The notes under the pieces were generated by a model. The model saw nothing but the letters and a program-made list of their open reading frames with translations, did not search any database and was not told the origin of the DNA. The position numbers and the translations under genes are program-made. From Nocardia aurantia (GTDB lineage: Bacteria > Actinomycetota > Actinomycetes > Mycobacteriales > Mycobacteriaceae), in the NCBI RefSeq assembly GCF_009604425.1, contig NZ_WEGI01000006.1, positions 310,001-374,000 of the forward strand: a DNA stretch of 64,000 nucleotides. Reading direction: 5' to 3'. This document shows positions 17,674-26,265 of this stretch, in pieces (the first letter of the stretch is position 1; each line of letters opens with the position of its first letter).

Positions 17674-19203
17674 ATGTATCCCGGTGCCTATGTCTCGCGA
17701 TTCCCGGACAAACCCGCCGCGATCTCCGCGTCCACCGGAGAGGTGCTGACCTACCGGGAACTCGAGGAGAACTCCGCCCGCCTCGCGCGGTTCCTGTACG
17801 ACGCCGGGCTGCGGCGCGGCGACCACCTCGCGGTGATCGCCGACAATCATCCCCGGGTGTTCGAGATCTACTGGGCGGCACTGCGATCGGGGCTGTACAT
17901 CACCGCCGTGAACAACCACCTGACCGCCGACGAGGCGGCCTACATCGTGAACGATTGCGGCGCACAGGCTCTCGTCGTCAGCGGTACCCTCTCGGCGCTC
18001 GCGGAGAAGGTGCTGGACGGCACGCCGCAGGCGCGAATTCGCCTGGCGTACCACGGTTCCGTCCCGGGGTACCGGTCGTACGAGGAGGAACTGCGGACGG
18101 TGTCGCCCGAGCCGCTGCCGCGGCAGCCGCGCGGCGGCGACATGCTGTACTCCTCCGGCACCACCGGCCGCCCCAAGGGGATCAAACAGCCGCTGCCCGA
18201 CCGTGAGGTGCACGAGCCGGGCGATCCCTACGTCGCGATCTTCGGGCCGCAGTACGGGTTCGACACCGACACCGTCTATCTGTCGCCGGCGCCGATCTAT
18301 CACGCGGCGCCACTGCGCTTCGGCGGCGTGGTGCAGGCGCTGGGCGGCACCGTGGTGCTGATGGACCGGTTCGACGCCGAGGGCGCGCTGGCCGCGATCG
18401 AACGGTACCGGGTCACCCACAGTCAGTGGGTGCCGACCATGTTCGTGCGAATGCTCAAGCTGGACAAGGAGATTCGGGAGCGCTACGACCTGTCGAGCCT
18501 GAAGGTCGCGGTGCACGCGGCGGCGCCGTGCCCGGTGGAGGTCAAGCAGGCGATGATCGACTGGTGGGGCCCGGTGCTGTACGAGTACTACGCCTCCACC
18601 GAGGGCAACGGCGGCACGTTCATCTCCAGCCCCGAATGGCTCGCCAAGCCCGGATCGGTCGGGCGGCCGGGCATCGGCATCCTGCACATCTGCGCCGACG
18701 ACGGCACCGAGCTGCCCACCGGCGAGACCGGGCTGATCTACTTCGAGCGCGAGGACTGGCCGTTCGAGTACCACAACGCGCCGGAGAAGTCGGCGGAGTC
18801 GCGGCATCCGGAGCACCCGCTGTGGACCACCACCGGCGATGTCGGCTACGTGGACGCCGACGGGTACCTGTACCTCACCGACCGCAAGGCGTTCATGATC
18901 ATCTCCGGCGGCGTGAACATCTATCCGCAGGAGATCGAGAACGCGCTGGCCCTGCATCCGGCGGTGTTCGACGTCGGCGTGATCGGGGTCCCGGATCCGG
19001 AGATGGGCGAATCGGTGCTCGCGGTCGTGGAACCGGCCCCCGGCGTCGAGACCGGTCCGGAACTGGCCGAACAGTTGCGCGGCTACCTGCGCGAGCGGAT
19101 CGCGCACTACAAGGTGCCGCGCCGTGTCGAATTCGCCCGCGAACTGCCCCGCACGCCCACCGGAAAGCTGGTGAAAGGCAAGCTCCGCGAGCGATTCCAC
19201 TGA
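17674..19203 (+). CDS. Acyl-CoA synthetase (FadD/ANL superfamily)
   Basis: A 509-residue AMP-forming acid:CoA ligase. The AMP-binding signature is YSSGTTGRPKG (159-169), followed by YYASTEG, TTGDVGY, the hinge segment LTDRKAFMIISGG and the C-terminal PTGKLVKGK that supplies the catalytic lysine, so both half-reactions should be possible. ATG 17674 is chosen over an in-frame upstream ATG because GGGAG lies four bases before it and the family N-terminus starts here. It precedes a dienelactone hydrolase gene by about 100 bp, with a palindrome between them, so the two may be separately controlled. The acid substrate is unknown. Confidence 0.93.
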   Translation: MYPGAYVSRFPDKPAAISASTGEVLTYRELEENSARLARFLYDAGLRRGDHLAVIADNHPRVFEIYWAALRSGLYITAVNNHLTADEAAYIVNDCGAQALVVSGTLSALAEKVLDGTPQARIRLAYHGSVPGYRSYEEELRTVSPEPLPRQPRGGDMLYSSGTTGRPKGIKQPLPDREVHEPGDPYVAIFGPQYGFDTDTVYLSPAPIYHAAPLRFGGVVQALGGTVVLMDRFDAEGALAAIERYRVTHSQWVPTMFVRMLKLDKEIRERYDLSSLKVAVHAAAPCPVEVKQAMIDWWGPVLYEYYASTEGNGGTFISSPEWLAKPGSVGRPGIGILHICADDGTELPTGETGLIYFEREDWPFEYHNAPEKSAESRHPEHPLWTTTGDVGYVDADGYLYLTDRKAFMIISGGVNIYPQEIENALALHPAVFDVGVIGVPDPEMGESVLAVVEPAPGVETGPELAEQLRGYLRERIAHYKVPRRVEFARELPRTPTGKLVKGKLRERFH

Positions 19204-19230
19204 TGCTCCCGGCACCGTTTGTGTATTGAG

Positions 19231-19249
19231 ATTCTCTGATTCAGAGAAT
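19231..19249. promoter_or_regulatory. 19-bp perfect palindrome, putative operator
   Basis: ATTCTCTGA-T-TCAGAGAAT, nine-base arms around one base, between the acyl-CoA synthetase and the dienelactone hydrolase genes. Size and symmetry fit a TetR-type operator; a tetR gene lies 0.9 kb downstream. Confidence 0.55.
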
Positions 19250-19305
19250 TAGACTCTCGTCGGAGCTCGTGTGATCGAGCTCGCAGGTGACGGAGGAGTG
19301 GATCG

Positions 19306-20022
19306 GTGACGGAATTCGCGGCGGTGCCGCTGCATCACGACGGAGCGGATCTCATCGGAGGGCTGGTCGTGCCCGAAGGGCCCGGGCCGCATCCCGGCGT
19401 GCTCGTGGTCCACACCGCGCACGGGCCGAACGACATGATGCGCGAGCGGGCCACGCGGCTGGCCCGGCTCGGCTACGCCGCGCTCGTGGTGGACATGTAC
19501 GGGGGCGGCAAGGAGCACCGGTCGGCCGAGGAGGCGGGCGGGCCGTTCGCCGATCTGGTGAGCCGGCCGGAGCGGCTGCGCGAGCGGATCGTGGCCTGGC
19601 ACGCGGCACTGGCCGCGCTCCCCGGGATCGATGCGGCGCGGACGGCGGCCATCGGCTTCTGCTTCGGCGGCAAGTGCACGCTGGAGCTGGCTCGCAGCGG
19701 GGCGGACGTGCGGGCCGTGGTGAGCTATCACGGCCTGCTCGGCACCGACCGGCCGGCCGAGGCCGGGACGGTGCGCGCGCATGTGGCGGTGTACGCCGGC
19801 GCGCGGGATCCCTATGCGCCACGGGCGGATATCGAGAAGCTCGAACGCGAACTGTCCGACGCGGGCGCCGACTACAGCCTGACCGTATTCCAGCGTGCCG
19901 CACATGGTTTCACCGATCCCGACGCGGATGCGATGGGGCGCGAAGGCATCTCGTACAACGAAGAGGCCGACGCGGCGTCCTGGGCCGGGACCGTGGCGCT
20001 GCTCGAAACCGCCCTCGCCTGA
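19306..20022 (+). CDS. Dienelactone hydrolase family protein
   Basis: A 238-residue alpha/beta-hydrolase of the dienelactone hydrolase family. The nucleophile elbow is GFCFGG with Cys119 in place of the usual serine, as in true dienelactone hydrolases; the acid is probably the aspartate of AGARDPY and the base the histidine of AAHGF. Such enzymes open lactones or hydrolyse esters in ring-cleavage pathways. GTG 19306 has GGAGGAG seven bases upstream. Likely to act in the same pathway as the preceding acyl-CoA synthetase, which is inference from position. Confidence 0.92.
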   Translation: MTEFAAVPLHHDGADLIGGLVVPEGPGPHPGVLVVHTAHGPNDMMRERATRLARLGYAALVVDMYGGGKEHRSAEEAGGPFADLVSRPERLRERIVAWHAALAALPGIDAARTAAIGFCFGGKCTLELARSGADVRAVVSYHGLLGTDRPAEAGTVRAHVAVYAGARDPYAPRADIEKLERELSDAGADYSLTVFQRAAHGFTDPDADAMGREGISYNEEADAASWAGTVALLETALA

Positions 20023-20027
20023 GGACG

Positions 20028-20067
20028 TTCCGCGGCGCCGCCCGGAAGATGGTGCGGCGCCGCGGAA
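20028..20067. terminator. Hairpin terminator between convergent genes
   Basis: A 14-bp perfect stem: TTCCGCGGCGCCGC (20028-20041) with its complement at 20054-20067 around a 12-base loop, starting five bases after the hydrolase stop. Confidence 0.7.
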
Positions 20068-20155
20068 TACGCACAGCGCTGTCGTGGGTCGCGTGGCGCC
20101 TCGGATTCGGGGGGCGTCGTGAGCCACGGAACCGCCCGGCACCCCGCCCGCGGGA

Positions 20156-20794
20156 TCAGGCGGGGCTGCCGCCGAGGGCGGACAGGCAGAACGCCCACAG
20201 GTCGTCCGGCAGGGTCGCCGGAGGCTGCTGGGCGTAGGCGTAGTGATGGTAGACCGAGCGCACCAGTTCGTTGATGAACCAGGCGGCCCGTTCCGGATCG
20301 GCGGGCCGCAATTCGCCCGCCGCCATACCCTTGCGGATCTCGCCGAGCAGCAGTGCCGCGAACGGCCGCACCGCCTCGGCCATCTCCTCCGGGAAGTTCT
20401 GCTGCAAGCGCCAGTGCGTGGAGACGATGAACCGGGCCATGGCCTTGTCGTCCCCCTCCGCGTCCAGTGAGCGCAGCGTGGAGGTGACGTAGTGGCGCAG
20501 CCGGGCGATCGGATCCGGCAGATCGCGCGCGTCCTCCACCGAGCGGACGCAGCCGGCGGCGATCATCTCCGCGAACACCGCCAGCAGCAACTGATCCTTG
20601 CTCGCGAAGTACCGGTAGAAGGTCTGCAGCGCGACCCCGGCCTCCTTCACCAGCTCCTGGGTGGTGAAGGCGTCCCCCTTCTGCAGGACCAACCGGTGCG
20701 CGGCGTCCAGGATCAGGCTCGCCTGCTGCATGCTGCGGCTGCGGGTCCGCCGCACAGCGGGCGACCGGTCCGCGGCTTTCTCGGCCCACGACAT
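20156..20794 (-). CDS. TetR family transcriptional regulator
   Basis: A 212-residue regulator with an N-terminal helix-turn-helix at about 24-70 (ILDAAHRLVLQKGD, then TFYRYFASKDQLL) and a ligand-binding C-terminal part without recognisable family. ATG 20794 is preferred to longer in-frame starts because TAGCAT lies seven bases before it. It sits 20 bases downstream of the nine-gene catabolic operon, and could be cotranscribed with it or use this own promoter. It is a candidate for binding the 19231 palindrome or the paired sites at 29253-29316. Confidence 0.9.
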   Translation of the reverse strand: MSWAEKAADRSPAVRRTRSRSMQQASLILDAAHRLVLQKGDAFTTQELVKEAGVALQTFYRYFASKDQLLLAVFAEMIAAGCVRSVEDARDLPDPIARLRHYVTSTLRSLDAEGDDKAMARFIVSTHWRLQQNFPEEMAEAVRPFAALLLGEIRKGMAAGELRPADPERAAWFINELVRSVYHHYAYAQQPPATLPDDLWAFCLSALGGSPA

Positions 20795-20801
20795 CCGAGA
20801 T

Positions 20802-20807
20802 ATGCTA
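20802..20807 (-). promoter_or_regulatory. -10 hexamer of leaderless tetR
   Basis: TAGCAT on the minus strand, seven bases before ATG 20794, lying beyond the stop of the preceding gene's last codons region (20815) only in part; no ribosome site is seen. Confidence 0.45.
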
Positions 20808-20814
20808 GCGGGCC

Positions 20815-21249
20815 TCACGGCGGGGTCAGCACCACGACCGGTATCGGGCGTTCGGTACGCGCCTGATAGGAGTCGTAATTCGGCCACACCTCGGTCATGA
20901 TCGACCACAGCCGCGGCTTCTCGGCCTCGCCCGCGGTGCGGGCGACCACGGGAATGTGCCGGTCACGCACCTGGATCTCGGCCTCCGGATGGGCCGTGAG
21001 GTTGCGGTACCACTCCGGATGTTCCGGCGCGCCGCCCTTGGACGCCACGATCAGGTAGTCGTCGCCGTCGCGGCCGAAGATGAGCGCCGAGGTACGCGGC
21101 CGGCCGCTGCGCCGGCCGGTGGCGGTCAGCAGCAGGATCGGCACGCCGTTCCAGATATAGCCGCGCTCGCCGCGGGACTCCCGGTAGGCGCGGACGTGCT
21201 CGTCGCCGCGCAGGCTGAGATCCGGTGGACTGTACGGTGTTTCGGGCAT
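20815..21249 (-). CDS. Deazaflavin (F420)-dependent nitroreductase family protein
   Basis: A 144-residue protein of the Ddn/F420-dependent quinone-nitroreductase family, a split beta-barrel fold abundant in mycolic-acid actinobacteria. Typical segments are LLLTATGRRSGRPRTSAL and LIVASKGGAPEHPEWYRNL, the family's cofactor-contact region, and the C-terminal FPxYxxYxxxTxRxIPV-like ending (here WPNYDSYQARTERPIPV). ATG 21249 has GAGGAG five bases upstream. It follows the P450 by 25 bases and is the last gene of the catabolic operon; it may reduce an enone or quinone intermediate, but cofactor and substrate are inferred from family only. Confidence 0.9.
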   Translation of the reverse strand: MPETPYSPPDLSLRGDEHVRAYRESRGERGYIWNGVPILLLTATGRRSGRPRTSALIFGRDGDDYLIVASKGGAPEHPEWYRNLTAHPEAEIQVRDRHIPVVARTAGEAEKPRLWSIMTEVWPNYDSYQARTERPIPVVVLTPP

Positions 21250-21274
21250 CACGACTCCTCGGTGCGGATATGGG

Positions 21275-22513
21275 TCAGTCGAAACGGACGGGAATGGCGG
21301 TCGCGCCGCGCTCGTACATGCCGATCAGCCGGGGCGGTTCCGCGTCGGGATCGAGCCGCACATTCGGCAGCCGATCCAGCAGTGCGCCGATGCCCGTGAG
21401 CATTTCGGCGCGGGCCACGTGCATGCCGAGGCAGGTGTGCGGGCCGCTGCCGAAGGCCAGCGACGGCTTCGGCGGACGGGCGATGTCGTACTCGTCCGGC
21501 CGTTCCCAGCGATCCGGGTCGCGGTTGGCGGCGCCGATGCACAGGTGCAGTACCGAGCCCGCCGGCAGCGGCGTGCCGTGGAATTCGGTGTCGGCGGTGA
21601 CGAATCGGGAGAACATCGGATCGGTCGGCGACCAGCGCAGCGCCTCCTCGATCGCCGGGCGCAGCAGCCGCCGGTCCTCGTTCACGGCGCGGAGTATCTC
21701 GGGACGCTGGAGCAGCGCGGTGAGGGTGATGCCCATCTGCTTCCAGGTGGTGCCGGAGCCGGCGGTCAGCAGCAGCACCGAGAACGAGTAGATCTCGTCG
21801 TCGGACAGCCGATGGGTGACGCCGTCGTCGTCGGTGTACTCCGCCTGCACCAGCACGCTGATGAGGTCGTCCGCCGGCTGTTCGCGGCGGGCGGCCACGA
21901 TCGGCGCGAGGATCTCGACCACCGCACCGGGGCGGCGCAGCGCCGCCCGGATGTCGAGGGCCTGCGCCACGGGCACACCGAAGCTGCCGGTGATGGTGAG
22001 CACCGGGATCGCCGCGCAGAAGTCGACATTCAGCTCCGCGCGGCCGTGCCCGGCGATCTCGTCGATCAGCGCGTGTACCGTCTCCTCGATCCAATTGCGA
22101 ATCCACCATTGGGCTTTCGCTGGAACGAAGGACGGTTGCACCAGCCCACGATAACGCCGATGCCGTGCGCCGCCCATCACGAGCATGCTGCTGTCGGTGC
22201 CGATCGCCCCGGTCGCGCCGACCGCGTCCGGCGAGGAGGCGAAGGTGACCGGATCGCGATAGGCGGCGCTGCACACCTCGTAGCCGAAGGCCGAGAAGTG
22301 CGGGCGATCCGGATGCGGAAGTCCATGGAACACCAGCGGTTCCGCGACACCGGTGAGTTCGTGCACGGTGCCCGCGTGCACCGGCGCCTGAGCCCGCAGC
22401 CGATGCCAGGCCGGATACGGGTCGTCGGAGTAGCCGCCGCCGGTCTGCACCAGGAACGATCCACGCAGATCGAAAAGCTCACGGACACGGGAGATGTCGA
22501 GTGTGGTGGTCAT
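21275..22513 (-). CDS. Cytochrome P450 with an unusual I-helix motif
   Basis: A 412-residue P450 with haem loop FGSGPHTCLG (Cys361) and ExxR at 290-293. The I-helix reads AGSGTT (251-256): the acidic residue normally before the threonine is glycine, while the threonine is kept. That changes the usual proton-delivery pair; a few characterised bacterial P450s also depart from it and rely on the substrate or water instead. The ATG overlaps the SDR stop (ATGA). A ferredoxin gene two places upstream is the likely electron donor. Probably hydroxylates the substrate of the operon. Confidence 0.92.
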   Translation of the reverse strand: MTTTLDISRVRELFDLRGSFLVQTGGGYSDDPYPAWHRLRAQAPVHAGTVHELTGVAEPLVFHGLPHPDRPHFSAFGYEVCSAAYRDPVTFASSPDAVGATGAIGTDSSMLVMGGARHRRYRGLVQPSFVPAKAQWWIRNWIEETVHALIDEIAGHGRAELNVDFCAAIPVLTITGSFGVPVAQALDIRAALRRPGAVVEILAPIVAARREQPADDLISVLVQAEYTDDDGVTHRLSDDEIYSFSVLLLTAGSGTTWKQMGITLTALLQRPEILRAVNEDRRLLRPAIEEALRWSPTDPMFSRFVTADTEFHGTPLPAGSVLHLCIGAANRDPDRWERPDEYDIARPPKPSLAFGSGPHTCLGMHVARAEMLTGIGALLDRLPNVRLDPDAEPPRLIGMYERGATAIPVRFD

Positions 22514-23292
22514 TTCGCGACATATCCCCCGTCGACCGGCAGCAGGACGCCGGTGATGTTGGCGGCGCGATCCGAGACCAGGAACACGGCCGCCTCCGCG
22601 CAGTCCTCGGCGGTGATCGGACGCCCCAGCGGGTGTGCGGCGCCGACCTTCTCGGCCGCCGCGGCCAGGTGCGCCGGATCGGCCAGTGTCAGGCCGCCGG
22701 CGGCCATGAACCCGGTGTAGGGCATGCCCGCCGGGCACAGCGCGTTCGCGCGGATGCCGAACGGGGCGCCCTCGATGGCGACCGCGCGGGTGAGCTGGTG
22801 CACGGCCCCCTTGGTGGCCCCGTAGACCGAGCCGCCCCACGCGACCAGGCCCGCCACCGAACCGGTGTTGAGGATGACCCCGCCGCCGCCCTGCTGTTTG
22901 AAGCGCAGCACGGCGTGCTTGCAGCCGAAGAAGACACCGCCGAAGTTGACCGCGACCAGGCGCTGGAAATCCTCGAGCGTGTGATCCTCCAGCTTCGCCC
23001 CGAGCCGCGGGGTGGGGACGCCGACATTGTTGAACAGGATGTCCAGGCGGCCGAACTGCCCGGCCGCGGTCTCGATCATGCCCTGGACCTGGTCCTCGCG
23101 GGATACGTCCGCCGCGGCGGGAACCGCGGTGCCACCGGCGGTTTCGATGAGATCCGCGGTCTGCTTCGCGGCGTCGGCGTCGATGTCGGCGCAGACGACC
23201 CGCGCCCCCTCGGCGGCGAATCGCAGTGCCGAGGCCCGGCCCACACCGCTGCCGGCTCCGGTGACGATCGCCGATTTGTCTTGCAACAACAT
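22510..23292 (-). CDS. Short-chain dehydrogenase/reductase (catabolic operon)
   Basis: A 260-residue classical SDR with TGAGSGVG cofactor loop, NNVG, and YGATK in the catalytic segment preceded by serine in NTGSVAG. It would oxidise an alcohol formed by the P450 encoded next, or another hydroxy intermediate. ATG 23292 has GGAAG ten bases upstream; GTG 23301 is an in-frame alternative. It overlaps the P450 by four bases and follows the ferredoxin by 37 bases. Confidence 0.92.
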   Translation of the reverse strand: MLLQDKSAIVTGAGSGVGRASALRFAAEGARVVCADIDADAAKQTADLIETAGGTAVPAAADVSREDQVQGMIETAAGQFGRLDILFNNVGVPTPRLGAKLEDHTLEDFQRLVAVNFGGVFFGCKHAVLRFKQQGGGGVILNTGSVAGLVAWGGSVYGATKGAVHQLTRAVAIEGAPFGIRANALCPAGMPYTGFMAAGGLTLADPAHLAAAAEKVGAAHPLGRPITAEDCAEAAVFLVSDRAANITGVLLPVDGGYVAK

Positions 23293-23329
23293 ATTTTTCA
23301 CACTTCCAGTGAGGTCCCGCCGCGCGTGG

Positions 23330-23548
23330 TCAGGCGGATTGCGTCAGGCGCAGCGCGCCGGTGGGGCAGCCCTCGACGGCGACCCGGATGGCGTCGAGTT
23401 CGTCGCCGGGTGGATCCAGCGCCACGGCCTTCGCGTCGTCGTCGTGCTCGAAACTGGCCGGGGCGTAGACGACACAGACGCCGCTGCCGATGCACAGGGC
23501 CCGATCGACGATGATCTCGGGCATGTGATCGCGGGCGATCTCAGGCAT
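23330..23548 (-). CDS. Ferredoxin, probably [3Fe-4S]
   Basis: A 72-residue ferredoxin (64 residues if ATG 23524 is used; the N-terminus holds a partial duplication, MPEI-ARDH-MPEI). The cluster ligands appear as C-IGSGV-C and, near the C-terminus, GCPTGA; the middle position of the first motif is serine, as in single-cluster [3Fe-4S] ferredoxins that feed bacterial P450s. The first ATG overlaps the amidohydrolase stop by eight bases. It is two genes from the P450, its likely partner. No ferredoxin reductase is in the operon. Confidence 0.88.
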   Translation of the reverse strand: MPEIARDHMPEIIVDRALCIGSGVCVVYAPASFEHDDDAKAVALDPPGDELDAIRVAVEGCPTGALRLTQSA

Positions 23549-24782
23549 GCGGCCGCGCCGGGGGCTGGGCGGGGGTGAACCGGTAGAGCCGCTCGGCGTT
23601 GCCGCGCAGCAACTTGTACTGGACCTCCTCCGGCAGGTGCTCGATCCGCCTGCGCACCAAGCCGATGCAGTCCGGCCAGGTGGAATCCGAATGCGGGTAA
23701 TCGGTTTCGCACATGATGTTGTCCTCGCCGATCGCGTCGATGCTGGCGATGCCGTGCTCGTCGTCGATGAAGCAGCCGAAGATGTGCTCCCGGAAGGTCT
23801 TCCGGATGTCGAGGGTGTCCAGATTCGCGGTGCCGCCGGTGGTGTGGTCCTGGAACCGCGCGCCCTTCTTCACCCAGTGCCGCTGCTTGTCGAGCACCTG
23901 CTCGGCACGCTCCAGATAGTAGGGCATCCAGCCGATCTCGCCCTCCGACAGCGCGATCTTCACGTTCGGGAACTTCTCGAACATGTCGCTGAACAGCCAC
24001 GACAGCATGGTGCCGGAGGTGCGCATCGCTCCCCAGGTGAGGTTGGCCATGAACGGCGCGTCGGGCGCGATCTTCGGCACCTGTGAGGAGGAGCCGACGT
24101 GCATCGAGACGACCATGCCGAGGTCGTCGGCGGCGGACATGACCGGATCCCAGTAGCGGTCCTTGTCGTGGATCGTCGGCAGGCCCAGCGGGGCCGGGTT
24201 CTCCGAGAAGGCGAAGGTGGTGACGCCCCGCGCCGCCATGCGTTCCAGCTCGGTGACGGCCAGGGCCGGATCCCACAGCGGGATCAGCATCAGCGGAATG
24301 TAGCGGCCCGGCGCGGCGCCGCACCACTCCTCCACCAGCCAGTCGTTGTAGGCCTTCAGGCAGACCAGGCCGAACTCGCGGTCGGAGGCCTCCATGAACA
24401 GCTGGCCGCAGAACCGGGGCAGGGTCGGGAAGCACAGCGACGCCAGGATTCCGGCGCGATCCATGTCCTCGACGCGCGACCTCGCGTCGTAGCAGCCGGG
24501 CCGCATCTCGCTGTAGGGCAACGGTTCCGGGCTGAACTCCTCCTTCGACTTGCCCGCCACCGCGGACAGGCCTGAGGTCGGCAGCCGCTTGCCGTCGTAG
24601 ACCCACATCTCGCGGCCGTTCGCGTCGGTCTCCATGTGCGGGGCGCGATCCCGGTCCTTCGCCGGGACCCGGTCGATCCAGAGGTTCGGCGGTTCCAGGA
24701 TGTGGTCGTCGACCGAGATCAGCCAGTCCAGGTCGAGGGCGGCCGGGGCCGTTGTGCTGCGGGGGGTTTCGAGGGTGGTCAT
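23541..24782 (-). CDS. Amidohydrolase family protein (COG2159-like)
   Basis: A 413-residue TIM-barrel amidohydrolase of the decarboxylase/hydrolase group. It begins with ISVDDHILEPP in place of the usual DxHxH metal motif, and has SMHVGSSS, ETDYPHSDSTWP and GNAERLYRF, characteristic of the actinobacterial subgroup near aromatic and steroid catabolic genes. These metalloenzymes hydrolyse rings or decarboxylate; the reaction here is unknown. The ATG overlaps the aldehyde dehydrogenase stop (ATGA). A paralogue lies at 49467-50651 in a second acyl-CoA module. Confidence 0.88.
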   Translation of the reverse strand: MTTLETPRSTTAPAALDLDWLISVDDHILEPPNLWIDRVPAKDRDRAPHMETDANGREMWVYDGKRLPTSGLSAVAGKSKEEFSPEPLPYSEMRPGCYDARSRVEDMDRAGILASLCFPTLPRFCGQLFMEASDREFGLVCLKAYNDWLVEEWCGAAPGRYIPLMLIPLWDPALAVTELERMAARGVTTFAFSENPAPLGLPTIHDKDRYWDPVMSAADDLGMVVSMHVGSSSQVPKIAPDAPFMANLTWGAMRTSGTMLSWLFSDMFEKFPNVKIALSEGEIGWMPYYLERAEQVLDKQRHWVKKGARFQDHTTGGTANLDTLDIRKTFREHIFGCFIDDEHGIASIDAIGEDNIMCETDYPHSDSTWPDCIGLVRRRIEHLPEEVQYKLLRGNAERLYRFTPAQPPARPHA

Positions 24783-26248
24783 CGCGCCAGTTCTCCGATC
24801 GCCATGTGCTTGACTTCCTGAAAGGCCCGGATGCCGTCCGGGCCACGTTCGCGGCCGAGGCCGCTCTGCTTGTAGCCGCCGCTGGGTGCGTAGGCGCTGA
24901 ACACGGCGGTGTTCACGTTCACCGCCCCGGTGCGCAGCCGGCGCGCGACGCCGACCGCCGCGGCCACGTCGGCGCCGTAGACCTGCGCCGACAGGCCGTA
25001 TTCCGAGTCGTTGGCCAGCGCCACCGCGTGGTCCAGGTCGCGGTAGCCGATCACCGCGAGCACCGGGCCGAAGATCTCCTCGCGCGCGGCGGGATTCGCG
25101 CTGTCGGGCAGGTCGAGCACGGTCGGCTCGAAGTAGTAGCCGCGGTCCGGGGACTGCGGCCGCTTGCCACCGAAAGCGATTGTGCCGCCGTGCCTCTCGG
25201 CCAGGGCCACGTAGCGCTCGCACCGCTCGCGCGCGCCGGCGTCGATGACCGGGCCCATGGTGGCGGCCGGATCGGCCGGGGAACCGACCTTGATCGCGGC
25301 GTAGGCGGCGGTCACCGCCTCGAGCACCTCGGCCTTGCGGTCCTCGGGGACCAGCATCCGGGTCGCCGCGACGCACGCCTGGCCGGCGGTGGAGGCCACC
25401 ACCATGATCGCGCCGGTGGCGGCCCGGCCGACGGCGTCGGGCAGGTAGATCTGCGCCGACTTGCCGCCGAGTTCCAGCGCGACCCGTTTCACCGTCGGCG
25501 CGGCCTGCGCCAGGATGCGGCGGCCGACCGCGGTGGAGCCGGTGAACGACACCATGTCCACGGCCGGGTCGGTGGTGAGCAGTTCGGCTGCCGCCGAACC
25601 ACTTTCGGTGATCACGCTGAGCACCCCGGCGGGCAGTTCGGCGGCCTCGGCGGCGGCGCCGAAGATCAGCGACGAGATCGGGGTGAGCGGGCTGGGCCGC
25701 AGGATCACCGAATTCCCGGCCAGCAGAGCCGGAATCAGCTTCTGGAAGGCCATGATGATCGCCGCGTTGTAGGGGGTGATCGCGGCGACCACGCCCACCG
25801 GCTCGTGCCGCCGGATGCTCAGGGCCACCCGGCCGCGCACCAGATCGTCCACCGGCACCGGGGCCGACTGCTCGTGCGGCATGGACAGATACAGGTCGAT
25901 CGTCTGCCGCGCCAGCGCCAGACCCGAACGGAACTGGCTCGATTCGGCGAACCGCAGCGGCTGGCCGGCCTCGGCGACCATGGTCGGCACGAGGGTGTCG
26001 TGCGCGGCCTCGATGTGATCGAGCAGCCGGCGCAGGACCAGGGCCCGGTCGGCGGCGGGTAGCTCGGCCCACACCCCGGCGTCGAAACTGCGGCGCGCCT
26101 CGGCGATCGCGCGCCGCACCTCCGGCCACGGGGTCGCGGTGACGGTGCCGACGGAACTCTCGTCGGCGGGGTTCTCGACGGCGATCGGCTCGTGGCCGGA
26201 CACCCATCGCCCGGCGACGTAGGTGCGGTCTTCGCGGAGCAGATCCAC
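24779..26248 (-). CDS. Aldehyde dehydrogenase
   Basis: A 489-residue NAD(P)-dependent aldehyde dehydrogenase that would oxidise an aldehyde to the acid. The catalytic cysteine is 292 in GQACVAATR, the general base glutamate is in LELGGKS, and FTGST forms the cofactor loop. GTG 26248 is chosen because GGGAG lies seven bases upstream; GTG 26269 would instead overlap the previous stop (GTGA), like other junctions in the operon. It may oxidise the aldehyde or ketone fragment released by the preceding aldolase-like protein, which is inference. Confidence 0.92.
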   Translation of the reverse strand: MDLLREDRTYVAGRWVSGHEPIAVENPADESSVGTVTATPWPEVRRAIAEARRSFDAGVWAELPAADRALVLRRLLDHIEAAHDTLVPTMVAEAGQPLRFAESSQFRSGLALARQTIDLYLSMPHEQSAPVPVDDLVRGRVALSIRRHEPVGVVAAITPYNAAIIMAFQKLIPALLAGNSVILRPSPLTPISSLIFGAAAEAAELPAGVLSVITESGSAAAELLTTDPAVDMVSFTGSTAVGRRILAQAAPTVKRVALELGGKSAQIYLPDAVGRAATGAIMVVASTAGQACVAATRMLVPEDRKAEVLEAVTAAYAAIKVGSPADPAATMGPVIDAGARERCERYVALAERHGGTIAFGGKRPQSPDRGYYFEPTVLDLPDSANPAAREEIFGPVLAVIGYRDLDHAVALANDSEYGLSAQVYGADVAAAVGVARRLRTGAVNVNTAVFSAYAPSGGYKQSGLGRERGPDGIRAFQEVKHMAIGELAR

Positions 26249-26265
26249 GGTGGTACTCCCAACGC

